DNA of 64,000 nt from Paenarthrobacter sp. AR 02 (GTDB lineage: Bacteria; Actinomycetota; Actinomycetes; Actinomycetales; Micrococcaceae): positions 682,001 through 746,000 of the forward strand of contig NZ_JAJUKH010000001.1 of NCBI RefSeq assembly GCF_021538675.1, read 5' to 3'. The notes below the pieces were generated by a model that made no database searches, was not told the origin of the DNA, and saw only the letters and a list, made by a program, of their open reading frames with translations. The first letter of the stretch is position 1, and each line of letters opens with the position of its first letter. The position numbers and the translations under genes were made by a program. Shown piece after piece: positions 8,057 to 16,925 of this stretch.

Positions 8057-8421
8057 GCTGCTCCATCCGCGGTCGCCTGGTGGTGGTGCGGTGGTGTGCC
8101 TCCAAGACTGTGTTCGGCCTGGAAGATAGCGTCAGCGACCAGCTGACGGGCGTGCTCGTTCTCCAGCCGGTAATACACGCGTGTCCCTTCCTGACGCGTG
8201 GACACCATCCTCGCCAAACGCATCTTTGCCAGGTGCTGGGACACAGCAGACTGGGGCTTGCCCACCTTCTCAGCAATCTCATTCACGGACATCTCGCCAT
8301 CCCGCAGGGCCAGAACAATCCGGACCCTGGTAGCGTCCGCAAGCATGGAGAAGACTTCGACGGCCAGCTCTACATACCCGCTATCGACGGACAATCCACA
8401 CTTATCTGCATTCATACGCAT
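8053..8421 (-). CDS. ArsR/SmtB-family metal-responsive repressor
   Basis: About 122 residues from the chosen start (MRMNADKCG at 8421, or MNADKCG at 8415). The open frame extends to 8634 but that extension looks non-coding. The winged helix is clear: MLADATRVRIVLALRDGEMS followed by IAEKVGKPQSAVSQHLAKM. The C-terminus has HHHQA after an Ala-rich helix and the N-terminus has a Cys, both possible metal ligands. It represses the coupled CDF exporter, releasing DNA on metal binding (family knowledge). An inverted repeat at the start codon is its likely operator. Confidence 0.88.
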   Translation of the reverse strand: MRMNADKCGLSVDSGYVELAVEVFSMLADATRVRIVLALRDGEMSVNEIAEKVGKPQSAVSQHLAKMRLARMVSTRQEGTRVYYRLENEHARQLVADAIFQAEHSLGGTPPHHHQATADGAA

Positions 8422-8434
8422 ATTATGACATGCG
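8417..8434. promoter_or_regulatory. Candidate SmtB/ArsR operator
   Basis: CGCAT and ATGCG form an inverted repeat with an 8-bp AT-rich spacer, overlapping the start codon region of the repressor. ArsR-family operators are usually AT-rich inverted repeats at this location. Confidence 0.45.
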
Positions 8435-8643
8435 CGATAAGTCCTGTCCGACCGCCTTGTTTTGAGGTTCCGGGTCCCCACTCGGCGCTGCAGTGGAGAA
8501 GCGTCCGCTGATGGACCCCTCAACGGGCCCCTAAAACTTTTTCGTCCAACCCGGTCGACTGCTCGGTTTAAACAGGTACTGGCCGGGACGACGCGTCCCG
8601 GCCAGCTTGCCAATAGCCCTGCAGCCAGGCCCATCGCTCTTCC

Positions 8644-10053
8644 TCAGTGAGAGGTTCGAATTGTCACCTCAGCTTGGGGCCGGTTCGCGGCCCCATGATT
8701 CTCCAATGGTCGTGTACGCCTGGTTTTGCCCGGGTAAAAGACCAGTGCCAGGATCACAGCGAAGCCCACGATCACGATGCTGAATTGGGGCAACAATCCC
8801 GTTTCAAAACCGATCCCGCCGATGGTTGCAACAGCTACGACCATGCCAAACTGACGGCTGGTGTTGAACATTCCGGAGGCGGCACCACTGACTTCTCCGG
8901 GTGCTACGTGCATGGCTTGCGCGCTAAGGGTCGATGCCAGTAGCCCCGACGCGAACCCTACGAGGATCATTCCAACCATGAGAACAACGGATGATTCTCC
9001 GGAAGAGATGATGCTCGCCAGTGCCCCAAGGAAGCCGGTAACGGTTCCTGCTGCAATGATCCGCAACCGCCAACCGGGCCGGCTGGCCCACACGGTGAGG
9101 TTTCCGCACAGCCACGCCACCGAGCAAGGCAACACCAGCATCCCGGCGCTCAGCGGCCCACTTTGCTGGTAAGACGAGGCCCACAGAGTGAATACGAGCA
9201 AGGAACCGTAGGAACAGAACTGGTAGATGGCTCCGGCAGAAGTGAGCCTCAGGAAGCTGCGGTCCTGCCATAGTTGCTCTGGAATCATCGGTGTCTGCGC
9301 CCGCCGGTCCGTGATGACCAGCGCTGCGGCCACAAGCGCGACAAACACCCAAGCCAGAACCAGCCAGAGGGTGGAAAGCTGGCCGTGGGCCATCGAAATG
9401 AGCACCCAAGCCACGGAAAAGAGGAAACACAGCAGCAGCCCCTGGCTCAGAGCGGAGATCTTCCTCGATGCGTTCCCGGGCGTGCTGTGATGCTTGCGGA
9501 TGACGAGCAGCGCGGCGGCACATACAGGCAGGTTCAGCCAGAAGATAGATCGCCAGGTCAGGACTTCGGAGAGAGCTCCACCGATCAGTGGGCCCAGGGC
9601 GATGGCGCACCCTCCGACGACTCCCCAGACTCCGACGGCCCGGGCCCTGCGATTGGGGTCCGGTTCCGAGGCCGCGATGATGGCCAGCGTCATCGGAAGC
9701 ATGAAGCTGGCCGCAGCCCCTTGCATCAGTCGCATTCCGACGAGCACAGGCGTAGACCAAGCCAGGGCACATCCGATGGAGCTGGCCAGGAAGGCTACCG
9801 TCGCCCAGCGGTAAACGCGAAATGCACCATATCGGTCGCCAAGGACTCCGGACAGAAAAAGGAAAGCGCACAACGGGATCGTGTAACCGTCCAGGATCCA
9901 CTGCAGATCTGTTGTTGTGCCACCGAGCTCGTTGATGATCTGAGGTACGGCAACGTTGATGGCTGAGGCATCAAAGGCGACCAGAAAATTTCCGATGCTG
10001 ACCGCTATCAGGAGCGGGACAGCCATTCGCCGCACCGCGGGAGCCTCGCTCAT
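8644..10053 (-). CDS. MFS exporter, DHA2 (EmrB/QacA) type
   Basis: 469 residues with about 14 membrane segments. The N-terminal half shows the DHA2 pattern: DLQWILDGYTIPLCAFLFLS, GDRYGAFRVYRWA (motif A) and GALSEVLTWRSIFWLNLPV. Such proteins export drugs or small metabolites by proton antiport across the cytoplasmic membrane. Its start overlaps the stop of the ketopantoate-reductase-like gene by ATGA, so they are in one operon with the DRE-TIM enzyme. In that context it could export the product of the neighbouring gamma-butyrolactone-type locus, which is inference. Confidence 0.85.
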   Translation of the reverse strand: MSEAPAVRRMAVPLLIAVSIGNFLVAFDASAINVAVPQIINELGGTTTDLQWILDGYTIPLCAFLFLSGVLGDRYGAFRVYRWATVAFLASSIGCALAWSTPVLVGMRLMQGAAASFMLPMTLAIIAASEPDPNRRARAVGVWGVVGGCAIALGPLIGGALSEVLTWRSIFWLNLPVCAAALLVIRKHHSTPGNASRKISALSQGLLLCFLFSVAWVLISMAHGQLSTLWLVLAWVFVALVAAALVITDRRAQTPMIPEQLWQDRSFLRLTSAGAIYQFCSYGSLLVFTLWASSYQQSGPLSAGMLVLPCSVAWLCGNLTVWASRPGWRLRIIAAGTVTGFLGALASIISSGESSVVLMVGMILVGFASGLLASTLSAQAMHVAPGEVSGAASGMFNTSRQFGMVVAVATIGGIGFETGLLPQFSIVIVGFAVILALVFYPGKTRRTRPLENHGAANRPQAEVTIRTSH

Positions 10054-10973
10054 GAGACCAGCCTTGCTTGCCGTTCCCTAGGCAGCTGTGAGTTCAGAAT
10101 GAACGAATGGATTGGCGTTGCCACCCCTACGTTGGCGGCCCGGGCAACTATTACCCCGTTTTGATCCGCCAGCTCTGACGGCAATCCTGAGGCCAGATCG
10201 CGCTGCATGGATGATGTCGTCGAAGGGTCAAAGACGTCGGTGTAAATAGAGAAGACTTCCTCCACGTCATCGCTGGTAAACGTGACGCCGAAGGCCTGGG
10301 CGACCGAGGCGACCTCAACAATGCCATCCCGGACCATTGACCGGGTCTCGGGATGCGTACGGGTCACCCCGACAGGGACGCCGGAAACCGCTCCCACCCC
10401 GCCATAGGAGGCGATTAAAGCGATCTTCTTCCAGAGCGCGCGTTGGACGTCCTGGGCGAGGGTCGCCGTGACGGAGCTTTCGTTGATGGCATTGACCACT
10501 CTCTCGGCGATGTCGGTGTCAATGCCGACCTCATCGAAGAGCCCGGCACTGAGTGTGGCTTCTCCGCCGATGAGTTCAACAGCCAGTGGGGCGGTGCGCT
10601 TGACGATGACAACGCAGGTTGTGGCGATGACCGGGGAGGCGGGGAAGATGCGCCGGGCGATTTCGGGGGCCTCTATACCGTTTTGCAGTGTCACCAGCGG
10701 GGTCCCGTTATTGATCTTGCCCCGCAGTTCGAGGAGGGCGTCCTCTACTTGCCATGCTTTGGTGGCTATCAGCACAACGTCGACATCTACCGGGTCAATC
10801 TCAGATACCACGCTTACTCCGGATATGGTTTCTGTTCGAACTTCTGTGAACAGGTGCAGTTTGGCGTCTTGGGTGGATGACCGGGCTTTCAGCACTACGC
10901 TGTGGCCGGCCTGGGTCAGGCGTGCGGAGAAGTACAAGCCCATCCCACCGGCGCCGTATACGAGGATGTTCAC
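10050..10973 (-). CDS. Ketopantoate reductase (PanE/ApbA) family oxidoreductase
   Basis: 307 residues. The N-terminus MNILVYGAGGMGLYFSARL is the Rossmann GxGxxG of the PanE/ApbA family, ATKAWQVEDAL and LVTLQNGIE match the substrate/NADPH block, and RALWKKIALIASYGG contains the conserved KKI. The family reduces 2-oxo groups with NADPH. It lies in an operon with a DRE-TIM condensing enzyme and an exporter and not with pantothenate genes, so a role in a secondary pathway is more likely than pantoate synthesis. Confidence 0.85.
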   Translation of the reverse strand: MNILVYGAGGMGLYFSARLTQAGHSVVLKARSSTQDAKLHLFTEVRTETISGVSVVSEIDPVDVDVVLIATKAWQVEDALLELRGKINNGTPLVTLQNGIEAPEIARRIFPASPVIATTCVVIVKRTAPLAVELIGGEATLSAGLFDEVGIDTDIAERVVNAINESSVTATLAQDVQRALWKKIALIASYGGVGAVSGVPVGVTRTHPETRSMVRDGIVEVASVAQAFGVTFTSDDVEEVFSIYTDVFDPSTTSSMQRDLASGLPSELADQNGVIVARAANVGVATPIHSFILNSQLPRERQARLVS

Positions 10974-10977
10974 GGCC

Positions 10978-12222
10978 TCAACTCCTAAGGCTGGCCGGAG
11001 CGGAGTTCAGCAGCTCCAGCCCCAGCTTGCCGACGTCGGGGAGCCTGATGATCGGGTTGTAGAAGTCCAGTATCTGTTCGTGAAGGCGGACGAAGAGCTG
11101 CTGGCGGTCTTCGTACAGCTCGTGCATCTTTGTGCTCAAATGACGGTAGACCTCACCGATCAACTCTTCGGTCACGTGCTCTGCCGGCACGCCGTTGTCG
11201 ATCAGGATTTGGCGTATGTAGTTCGGGAACAGTCCGATTTCATTGATGAAGTACTCGACTTCACGACTCACTCCCAGGTAGTCGGGAACGTTGACGATGC
11301 CTGCGTTTTCGTTCAGGACGAGGAAGCCGCTCACGGGACGGAACGGTGTCGGCGTCGTGAGGTAGGTCCGCTCGGACCAGCGTGCTGCGTCGACCAGTCC
11401 ATCGATGTCCAACGGCCCGGAGTCGACCGTGATGTTGTTGTCGGCGAACACCGAAGCGATGGACTCAAGCTCGGCCAGGCCAGCCCGGTTGCCGACCCCT
11501 GCGACGCCGCCTTCGATCATTTGGAATCCGTGGAAGACGCTGACCAGGGAGTTGGCTGTACCGATTCCCCTGTCGTTGTGTCCGTGCAGGTAAAAGACAG
11601 TGTCCGGGTTGTCGGCAACCAGGTTCGCTGCCAGCACTGCCGTTGCGTCCGGGTAAAGGGTTCCAATGGAGTCATTGATGCGGATCAGGGCGATTCCCTG
11701 CTGGCGGCAACGTTCGATCTGGCTGATCAGATGCGCGTACTTATCCTCCTCGATGGTGTTGGAGAAAGCGTTGAGCAGGCTCGACCGCAGCGTTCCCACA
11801 CCGAGGGAGCGCACACGGTCAGCAACCCTTTCGAACAGATGGCGGTGGGAGTCAATCTCGATCATGCCGATGCTTACGTAGAGACGTCCCAATTGCTCCC
11901 GGCTCAGGGTTCCCTCCAGCGCATGGCAGAGGGGCTCCCAGGTCTTGAGGGTGAGGTTGAACGAGAAGGTCACATCGGCGGGGATTTTGCCGGCATCTTG
12001 TGCCCGCAGCAGTTGATCCACAAACGCGGGCTCACGGATACCGGAGCCAACATCGATGTCTTTCACACCTGAGTTGGTGATCTTCATGACCAGCTCCAGC
12101 TTGTCCTCATTGCTGGCTCCGAAGGGGGCGCGTTCACCGCCTTCACGGATTGTTTCGTCAGAGATGGCCTTGATCGAGAAGTCGTTGTATCGGGGTTGAT
12201 GGTTGCTCGGAAACTGAAGCAT
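10978..12222 (-). CDS. DRE-TIM metallolyase family (HMGL/citramalate/isopropylmalate synthase-like)
   Basis: About 414 residues from MLQFPSN at 12222; an in-frame ATG at 12258 would add 12 residues. The metal and catalytic motifs are visible: SDETIREGGERAPF at the N-terminus (the DxTLRDG-type motif), LHGHNDRGIGTANSL (HxHND) and GVAGVGNRAGLAELE (GxGxRAGN-like). Proteins of this family make or break C-C bonds next to a carboxylate, usually with acetyl-CoA and a 2-oxo acid. Leucine biosynthesis is unlikely as no leu genes are near. With the adjacent reductase and AfsA-type gene it could supply an unusual acyl or hydroxy-acid unit. Confidence 0.75.
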   Translation of the reverse strand: MLQFPSNHQPRYNDFSIKAISDETIREGGERAPFGASNEDKLELVMKITNSGVKDIDVGSGIREPAFVDQLLRAQDAGKIPADVTFSFNLTLKTWEPLCHALEGTLSREQLGRLYVSIGMIEIDSHRHLFERVADRVRSLGVGTLRSSLLNAFSNTIEEDKYAHLISQIERCRQQGIALIRINDSIGTLYPDATAVLAANLVADNPDTVFYLHGHNDRGIGTANSLVSVFHGFQMIEGGVAGVGNRAGLAELESIASVFADNNITVDSGPLDIDGLVDAARWSERTYLTTPTPFRPVSGFLVLNENAGIVNVPDYLGVSREVEYFINEIGLFPNYIRQILIDNGVPAEHVTEELIGEVYRHLSTKMHELYEDRQQLFVRLHEQILDFYNPIIRLPDVGKLGLELLNSAPASLRS

Positions 12223-12315
12223 TGATCGCCTGTCGCTCGATGGAAAAGGAAGTGGCATCGATGGAAAGCCGGCTTTTCGAAGCCCACGCCGATGCTTGCA
12301 CGGCCTAAATTTCTT

Positions 12316-12340
12316 ATCAAGCCGGATGACCGGTTTTTAC
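12316..12340. promoter_or_regulatory. Candidate autoregulatory element (ARE-like) before the AfsA gene
   Basis: AAGCCGG-AT-GA-CCGGTTT is an imperfect palindrome whose right part CCGGTTTTTA resembles the CGGTTT end of gamma-butyrolactone receptor sites. A weaker similar stretch with GAAACAATCC and ACCGGTATG lies at 12432-12462. The assignment rests on resemblance to the Streptomyces consensus only. Confidence 0.3.
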
Positions 12341-12495
12341 TCCCCATCTCGTTTTCTTGCGGATTGCTCCCCGGTCACAATCGGTTCGCAGCGGCAGCGG
12401 GGACGTCCGTAGGTACGCTCTCCTCGACAGTTGAAACAATCCATTTGACCGGTATGCGTTTGCTCGATGATCCGACTCTCAGAGAGGGAAACCAT

Positions 12496-13461
12496 TTGAA
12501 GGCCACATCTGCGCGCGACTTGTCTTTCGACCACCCGGTTCCCCGGCGTTTAGTGCACCGTTCGGCCATGTCGGAAGTTTTCGTAACCGACGTTCATCAA
12601 CAAGAAGACCATCTATTCTTGGTTGCTGCACAGTGGCCGCGGTGGCATGTGTTCTATGGATCAAGCTCTGAGGGTTACGATTCTGCGCTCATATACGAAA
12701 CGCTGAGGCAGGCGACCATTTTGGTTGCTCACACCCAGTTGGGAGTTCCACTCAGTAGCCGTTTCCTGCTTCCCCACATGGAGGTGGCAAAGGAGGAGGT
12801 GCGGGGGCCCGATGGGGGTAGGCCGGCAGATGTGACTCTCTTCGTCCGCGTCTCAGGCCTCAAGTCGGGTAGCCGCGGGGCGACAAGTCTGCAGGTTGAT
12901 GCCCAATTCCTAGTTGAGAACACCGTGGTTGCCACGGCGTCCGCCGGCGCGAGAATTCTGAACGAGAACACATATGAACGTTTTCGGCGGCGTGAAGTGA
13001 TGAACCCACAAGCTACGGCACTGCCGCTGCCGGTGGGAATCAGCGAAGCGGTTTTGGGGTGCCTTTCGTCCCGCAATGTTGTCCTCGGTGGATCATCGAC
13101 CGCGGGAAGCTGGGTCCTTCGTGTAGACACGAGCCATCCGATCTACTTCGATCATCCAATTGATCATGTTCCCGGTGCGCTCCTTACCGAGGCGGCGCGC
13201 CAGTGCATCAGAGCCTTCGTTGGGCAGGCCGACCTTGACGTGCGGTCATACAGCGCGCGGTTCCATAAGCTCGTGGAGCTCACTGCCAAAACGACGCTGA
13301 GCGTCGAGCATGTGGTCCAACGGCCGGATGGAACGACCTCCGTCGGCGTCGATTTCAGGAGCGCCGAAGGGGAGCTTTTGGCCCGGGTCGTGGCTATTGT
13401 TCCGCGCCTGGGCGATGAGCCGGTGATTTCAGGGGTTGGTGCCAATTATCTCAGCAAGTGA
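12496..13461 (+). CDS. AfsA/ScbA-type gamma-butyrolactone synthase homologue
   Basis: 321 residues from a TTG at 12496, chosen because AGAGAGGG precedes it by a proper distance and the length fits the family; the frame is open from 12292. The double AfsA (hot-dog) repeat is seen: VHRSAMSEVFVTD in the first half and HPIYFDHPIDHVPGALLTEAARQ in the second, with the family Glu and Arg in each. AfsA enzymes condense a beta-ketoacyl thioester with dihydroxyacetone phosphate to start A-factor-type hormones. Next to it are a convergent TetR regulator (3' ends overlap by 33 bp) and an NAD-dependent reductase, the classical set. Confidence 0.85.
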   Translation: MKATSARDLSFDHPVPRRLVHRSAMSEVFVTDVHQQEDHLFLVAAQWPRWHVFYGSSSEGYDSALIYETLRQATILVAHTQLGVPLSSRFLLPHMEVAKEEVRGPDGGRPADVTLFVRVSGLKSGSRGATSLQVDAQFLVENTVVATASAGARILNENTYERFRRREVMNPQATALPLPVGISEAVLGCLSSRNVVLGGSSTAGSWVLRVDTSHPIYFDHPIDHVPGALLTEAARQCIRAFVGQADLDVRSYSARFHKLVELTAKTTLSVEHVVQRPDGTTSVGVDFRSAEGELLARVVAIVPRLGDEPVISGVGANYLSK

Positions 13462-14094
13462 TGTCCGGGTTTCCGAGGCGGAAGCCAGAACGGGCAGAAG
13501 GATCATCCACATGTCATCCACCCGCTTCAACAAGTCAGTGCGTGCCGTCAGGACATCCGAAACAAGCTGCACGCCCGTGAAGGCGGCAACTACGAACCTG
13601 GCCAGAACTTCGGCCTCGACGTCAGGATTGATTTCGCCTTGGTATTGGCCTTGGGATGCCAGTTGCTGCATGGTGGAGACCCAGTCCTCGTATGGGTCTT
13701 TGACTGAACCGCCGAAAGCGGAAGCCTCCAGCGTAAGCCGGATACCGGCACGGATGACCGAATCTGCAATGAGTTGCTCGGCGAAATGTCGACAGAGCAG
13801 CACCATCGTTGTCAGAGGTGTGTGTCCCCCACCCAGGATGGGTTCGCTGGTTGCGCGAACCCTGGAGTGCTGCTCTGCGATCACGGCTTTTGCCAGGTCC
13901 TCTTTGGATTTGAAATGAAAGTATAGGGCCCCCTTGGTAACCGAAGCAGCTTCTGCGATGTCGGCAAGGCTGGCGTTTCCGTAACCGACTGTTTCGAAAG
14001 TACGGGCAGCCCCTTCAATGACAGTTGCCCGGGTAGCCCGGGCTCTTTCCTGCTGAGCCACAAACGCCTCTTTCTGATGGAGACCATCATGCAT
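13429..14094 (-). CDS. TetR-family gamma-butyrolactone-receptor-like regulator
   Basis: 221 residues from MHDGLHQK at 14094; the open frame extends to 14172. The DNA-binding part reads RATVIEGAARTFETVGYGNASL then ASVTKGALYFHFKSKEDLAKAV, which follows ScbR/ArpA proteins closely (GALYFHF and the spacing to the turn). The ligand-binding half contains the RAGIRLTLEA block common to that group. It probably represses the AfsA-type gene and the divergent reductase until the butyrolactone binds. It ends inside the end of the AfsA gene on the other strand. Confidence 0.82.
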   Translation of the reverse strand: MHDGLHQKEAFVAQQERARATRATVIEGAARTFETVGYGNASLADIAEAASVTKGALYFHFKSKEDLAKAVIAEQHSRVRATSEPILGGGHTPLTTMVLLCRHFAEQLIADSVIRAGIRLTLEASAFGGSVKDPYEDWVSTMQQLASQGQYQGEINPDVEAEVLARFVVAAFTGVQLVSDVLTARTDLLKRVDDMWMILLPVLASASETRTSLAEIIGTNP

Positions 14095-14174
14095 ATAGAA
14101 CTTCTGCCTGGCCGGCTGAGCGCGGCGCGGGCAAAGACTGCGAATCGTCGTCCTGCGGAAGCACGGAGACAACG

Positions 14175-15119
14175 GTGAGAGTCCTTCTGCTTGGCGCCTC
14201 GGGTTTTATCGGCAGCCACATTCGTACCGTGCTTGAAGCAGACAATATCGTCGACGTTATAGGGCTGACGAGACGTCCCGCAAACGAAACCCAAACACTA
14301 CGAGGAACCTTTGTGGGCGGTGACGTCACCGACGTCGGTTCGCTTAGACGGGCCATGGCGGGGATGGACATTGCGATCAACGCCTCGTCGTACACGGGAA
14401 AATCCCGCGACCTTGCCGATTCAGTCAACCACCGCGGAACACTCAACCTTGTCTCAGCATGCAAAACACTTGGCGTGCCACTCATTCAGATCAGCACGAC
14501 GGCGATATACGGTTCCGGTCCTCACCGAAACCTGACGATGGGAGGGGCCGAAATACGTCCTGAATCTGTGGTCAGCCGGGCTCGTGCCCTCGCCGATGAC
14601 GCCGTCCTGCAATCAGGCGGAACAGTAATCAGACCCCACCTCATCTACGGGCCGGGAGACCGATGGTTCATCCCGGCCCTGGCGAAGATTTTCGGACATC
14701 TCAAGACGCGTATTGATGGTGCCGAGAATCTTCTCTCGGTCATTGATGCGCACCAGCTGGGTCAACTGGTCGCCGGTCTTGCGAGGGTCGGCTATTCGCA
14801 GGGAGGAGCTTTCCACGCAGCTCTGCCGGCACCTGTCACGATCGGCCAGATACTCCACTGCATCAACGACCGCATCGTCCCCCTTGAATTGGATTCGTCT
14901 GTCTCCCGTGAATGGGCAGAGCCCATCATGGAAGCCTTGGGCCTGACCCGGCATCAGATCAACCTCATCGCCGAAGACCACTGGTACAACTCCGAGGCCA
15001 TCTGGGAGATAGCGAGGGTAGTGCCCATCACCGTCGGCATCTCAGAAACGACAGCTTCTTGGTACAAGAAGTACCTGAGTTTCAGTCATTTGGACTGGGC
15101 AACAGACAAGAAGCCGTGA
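14175..15119 (+). CDS. NAD-dependent epimerase/dehydratase family, likely butyrolactone pathway reductase
   Basis: 314 residues from a GTG at 14175, 80 bp from the divergent TetR gene. VRVLLLGASGFIGSH is the extended-SDR nucleotide motif. The active-site region contains STTAIYGSG (YxxxK is not clear: the Lys is absent after AIYGSGPHRN). Such reductases complete gamma-butyrolactones in some Streptomyces loci next to afsA and its receptor. Missing the classical Lys may mean altered chemistry, or that I have mis-set the active site. Context is the strongest evidence. Confidence 0.7.
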   Translation: MRVLLLGASGFIGSHIRTVLEADNIVDVIGLTRRPANETQTLRGTFVGGDVTDVGSLRRAMAGMDIAINASSYTGKSRDLADSVNHRGTLNLVSACKTLGVPLIQISTTAIYGSGPHRNLTMGGAEIRPESVVSRARALADDAVLQSGGTVIRPHLIYGPGDRWFIPALAKIFGHLKTRIDGAENLLSVIDAHQLGQLVAGLARVGYSQGGAFHAALPAPVTIGQILHCINDRIVPLELDSSVSREWAEPIMEALGLTRHQINLIAEDHWYNSEAIWEIARVVPITVGISETTASWYKKYLSFSHLDWATDKKP

Positions 15120-15197
15120 ACGAATTCGGTTGCCCTGCATGCGCCTCTCCTTCTTCCTCTGCGGTTGGCCGAACGTGTGCCCTGTACCTCCCGCACT

Positions 15198-15761
15198 TCA
15201 GGTGGTCGTTGTTGGGGGTCCGGGTTTCATGTCCACGTTTTCGATGACTTGGTCGAGCGACTCCGGGCGGGCAGCAAGCTCCACTCGGCTTCCCTCGGTC
15301 AGCAACGTTAGTACTTCGTACCCGTAGCCGGTAATGTACTTCCGGTCTTTTCCCCCAACATTCCGGCGCTCGTGGACCACCTCAAGCACTTCAATCTCAG
15401 TCGCACGTCCGGAAGGTTCCAAATTGTCATAGACGGCGGGTTGAAAGTGAATAACTCCTGGAGACGGGGTGGCGATACCTTGGTTCCATATACCACTAAG
15501 GGATCCCGGCCGGGAATCCGGGTACCTCAGGAAAGCCCTGAATTGGCCAGCCTCGCCCAACCGCTGATTGGTTTTCCCGATGCGTCGAAGCTGGAACACG
15601 GCAAGGAGAACATACACAACCGTGTACATGAGCGCAGTGATCAGCGAGTCCAACAGGTCACGGCGACCGATGACCATCCAGCCTGCAGTCAGAAGCACAA
15701 AGAAGATGACATAGCCCCAAACCAACGCGAGGTAAGGGTGGCGTCGGATCCATTGCTTCAT
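15198..15761 (-). CDS. Small membrane-anchored protein of unknown function
   Basis: 187 residues with two N-terminal membrane helices (LALVWGYVIFFVLLTAGWMV and SLITALMYTVVYVLLAVF) and a soluble C-terminal part of about 115 residues carrying many charged residues. No family recognised. It lies 30 bp downstream of the gene at 15792, in the same direction, so the two may share a transcript. It ends in a Pro-Thr tail. Confidence 0.65.
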   Translation of the reverse strand: MKQWIRRHPYLALVWGYVIFFVLLTAGWMVIGRRDLLDSLITALMYTVVYVLLAVFQLRRIGKTNQRLGEAGQFRAFLRYPDSRPGSLSGIWNQGIATPSPGVIHFQPAVYDNLEPSGRATEIEVLEVVHERRNVGGKDRKYITGYGYEVLTLLTEGSRVELAARPESLDQVIENVDMKPGPPTTTT

Positions 15762-15791
15762 CTCAATCCGCCTCTCGGAAATTAGCGTGAC

Positions 15792-16088
15792 TCAGTTAAT
15801 CCACTGCTGAACTGAAGTCGGTATGTACATGAGAACGCTCAGGAAGGCCCACGTCGCAATTCCGTAGCCGATCGCCAACGCGGCCAGGGCTAAACCCCGC
15901 CCCTTCTGGTGCTTCAGTTTGATCTGGTTCAGTGAAACGTGCCCGGCACCAACAGCGAAAGTGGCTAGAACACCGAGTCCGAACACCCAAATCCCGACAA
16001 AAGCCACGCCACCAAGAGCTACTGCTACGATCGCCAGTTTGTTTACTGTTTGGCTGGAAAGCGGTACTTGCGTTGTTGAAGAACTCAC
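15792..16088 (-). CDS. DUF4190-like small membrane protein
   Basis: 98 residues with two membrane helices separated by a basic stretch (HQKGRGLALAALAIGYG), the pattern of DUF4190 proteins common in Actinobacteria. Function is not known. It lies 39 bp downstream of the anti-sigma-like gene, in the same direction. Confidence 0.7.
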   Translation of the reverse strand: MSSSTTQVPLSSQTVNKLAIVAVALGGVAFVGIWVFGLGVLATFAVGAGHVSLNQIKLKHQKGRGLALAALAIGYGIATWAFLSVLMYIPTSVQQWIN

Positions 16089-16127
16089 AATTCCCCCGTT
16101 TCGTAAGTGTCAACTGAGTGTAGCCAG

Positions 16128-16925
16128 TCAGAGGCTGAGATAGAGGGTTTCCTTCGAGTTATCGACGAAAGTCACCTCGATAGGGACCCGTTGATCGGAA
16201 GAGTTTGTTATTTCGGCACCGGGCAGCCAAAACGCGAACTGACCTTTGGAAACCGTTGCTTCGATCCGTTTTCCCGCTGCGCTGGTGTAAACGATCGCAG
16301 TGACTTCTGCTCCCACTCGACCAGCGGCCATGGACAGGGGCTTGTTGGAGATGACACCTGTCCCCAGTTCTGTGGCCCTGACGCCACGGGCCGATAGGGA
16401 TTCTCCAGGGAATGGTTTTCCTATAGAGCCGAATGACCCTTTGTTGAACCACGGAGCCGAGGAATCTGTGGTGCAGGTTACTTCAAAGCCGTCAGATCCC
16501 GTAAGGACCACTGTTGTCCAGGCACCTCGTCGCTCAGCGATAGCGACATCAGCGGCGGCCAAATCGTCCGCATACATACCGCCGCCGACGCTTTCGCGTG
16601 ATCGGAGGCAGTCGGCAACAGCGTTATCCCGTTCGGTGCCGCTGAGCTGACCAGGCGCGGCAGTCCACGTTGCAAAGGCGGGGTCTCCCCCGGAAAGTGC
16701 CGGAACGATGGTGAGGGCGGCGGTTGCTGCGACCGTAGAGCCAGCCAGCGCCAGGGTTTTCCAACGACGGCCTAAGCGTGCCACCGCCGGCAAGACAGAA
16801 ACGCTGGGGTTCGTTTCAAGAACTAGGCGAAGGTCTTTCTTGCGTCGATCCGGATCCGGAGCCGGGCTCTGCTCAGCTGCATCCATGGACGAGAGGAGCT
16901 CTGCAATGTGCTGGTTGTCTTTCAT
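16128..16925 (-). CDS. Membrane-anchored anti-sigma-factor-like protein
   Basis: 265 residues. The first 55 residues are polar and charged, a single membrane helix follows (TLALAGSTVAATAALTIVPA), and the rest is extracellular, rich in Ser/Thr/Gly with two Cys (ADCLRSRE and EVTCTTD) that may form a disulfide. The start overlaps the stop of the ECF sigma gene by ATGA, the usual arrangement of a sigma factor and its membrane anti-sigma. The N-terminal part lacks the HxxxCxxC motif of zinc anti-sigma factors, so the assignment rests on topology and coupling. Confidence 0.7.
   Translation of the reverse strand: MKDNQHIAELLSSMDAAEQSPAPDPDRRKKDLRLVLETNPSVSVLPAVARLGRRWKTLALAGSTVAATAALTIVPALSGGDPAFATWTAAPGQLSGTERDNAVADCLRSRESVGGGMYADDLAAADVAIAERRGAWTTVVLTGSDGFEVTCTTDSSAPWFNKGSFGSIGKPFPGESLSARGVRATELGTGVISNKPLSMAAGRVGAEVTAIVYTSAAGKRIEATVSKGQFAFWLPGAEITNSSDQRVPIEVTFVDNSKETLYLSL

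Noticed and set aside
10468..12072. 534-codon frame on the plus strand
   Set aside because: It is opposite to the reductase and DRE-TIM genes, whose motifs are clear, and has no ribosome site or family features.
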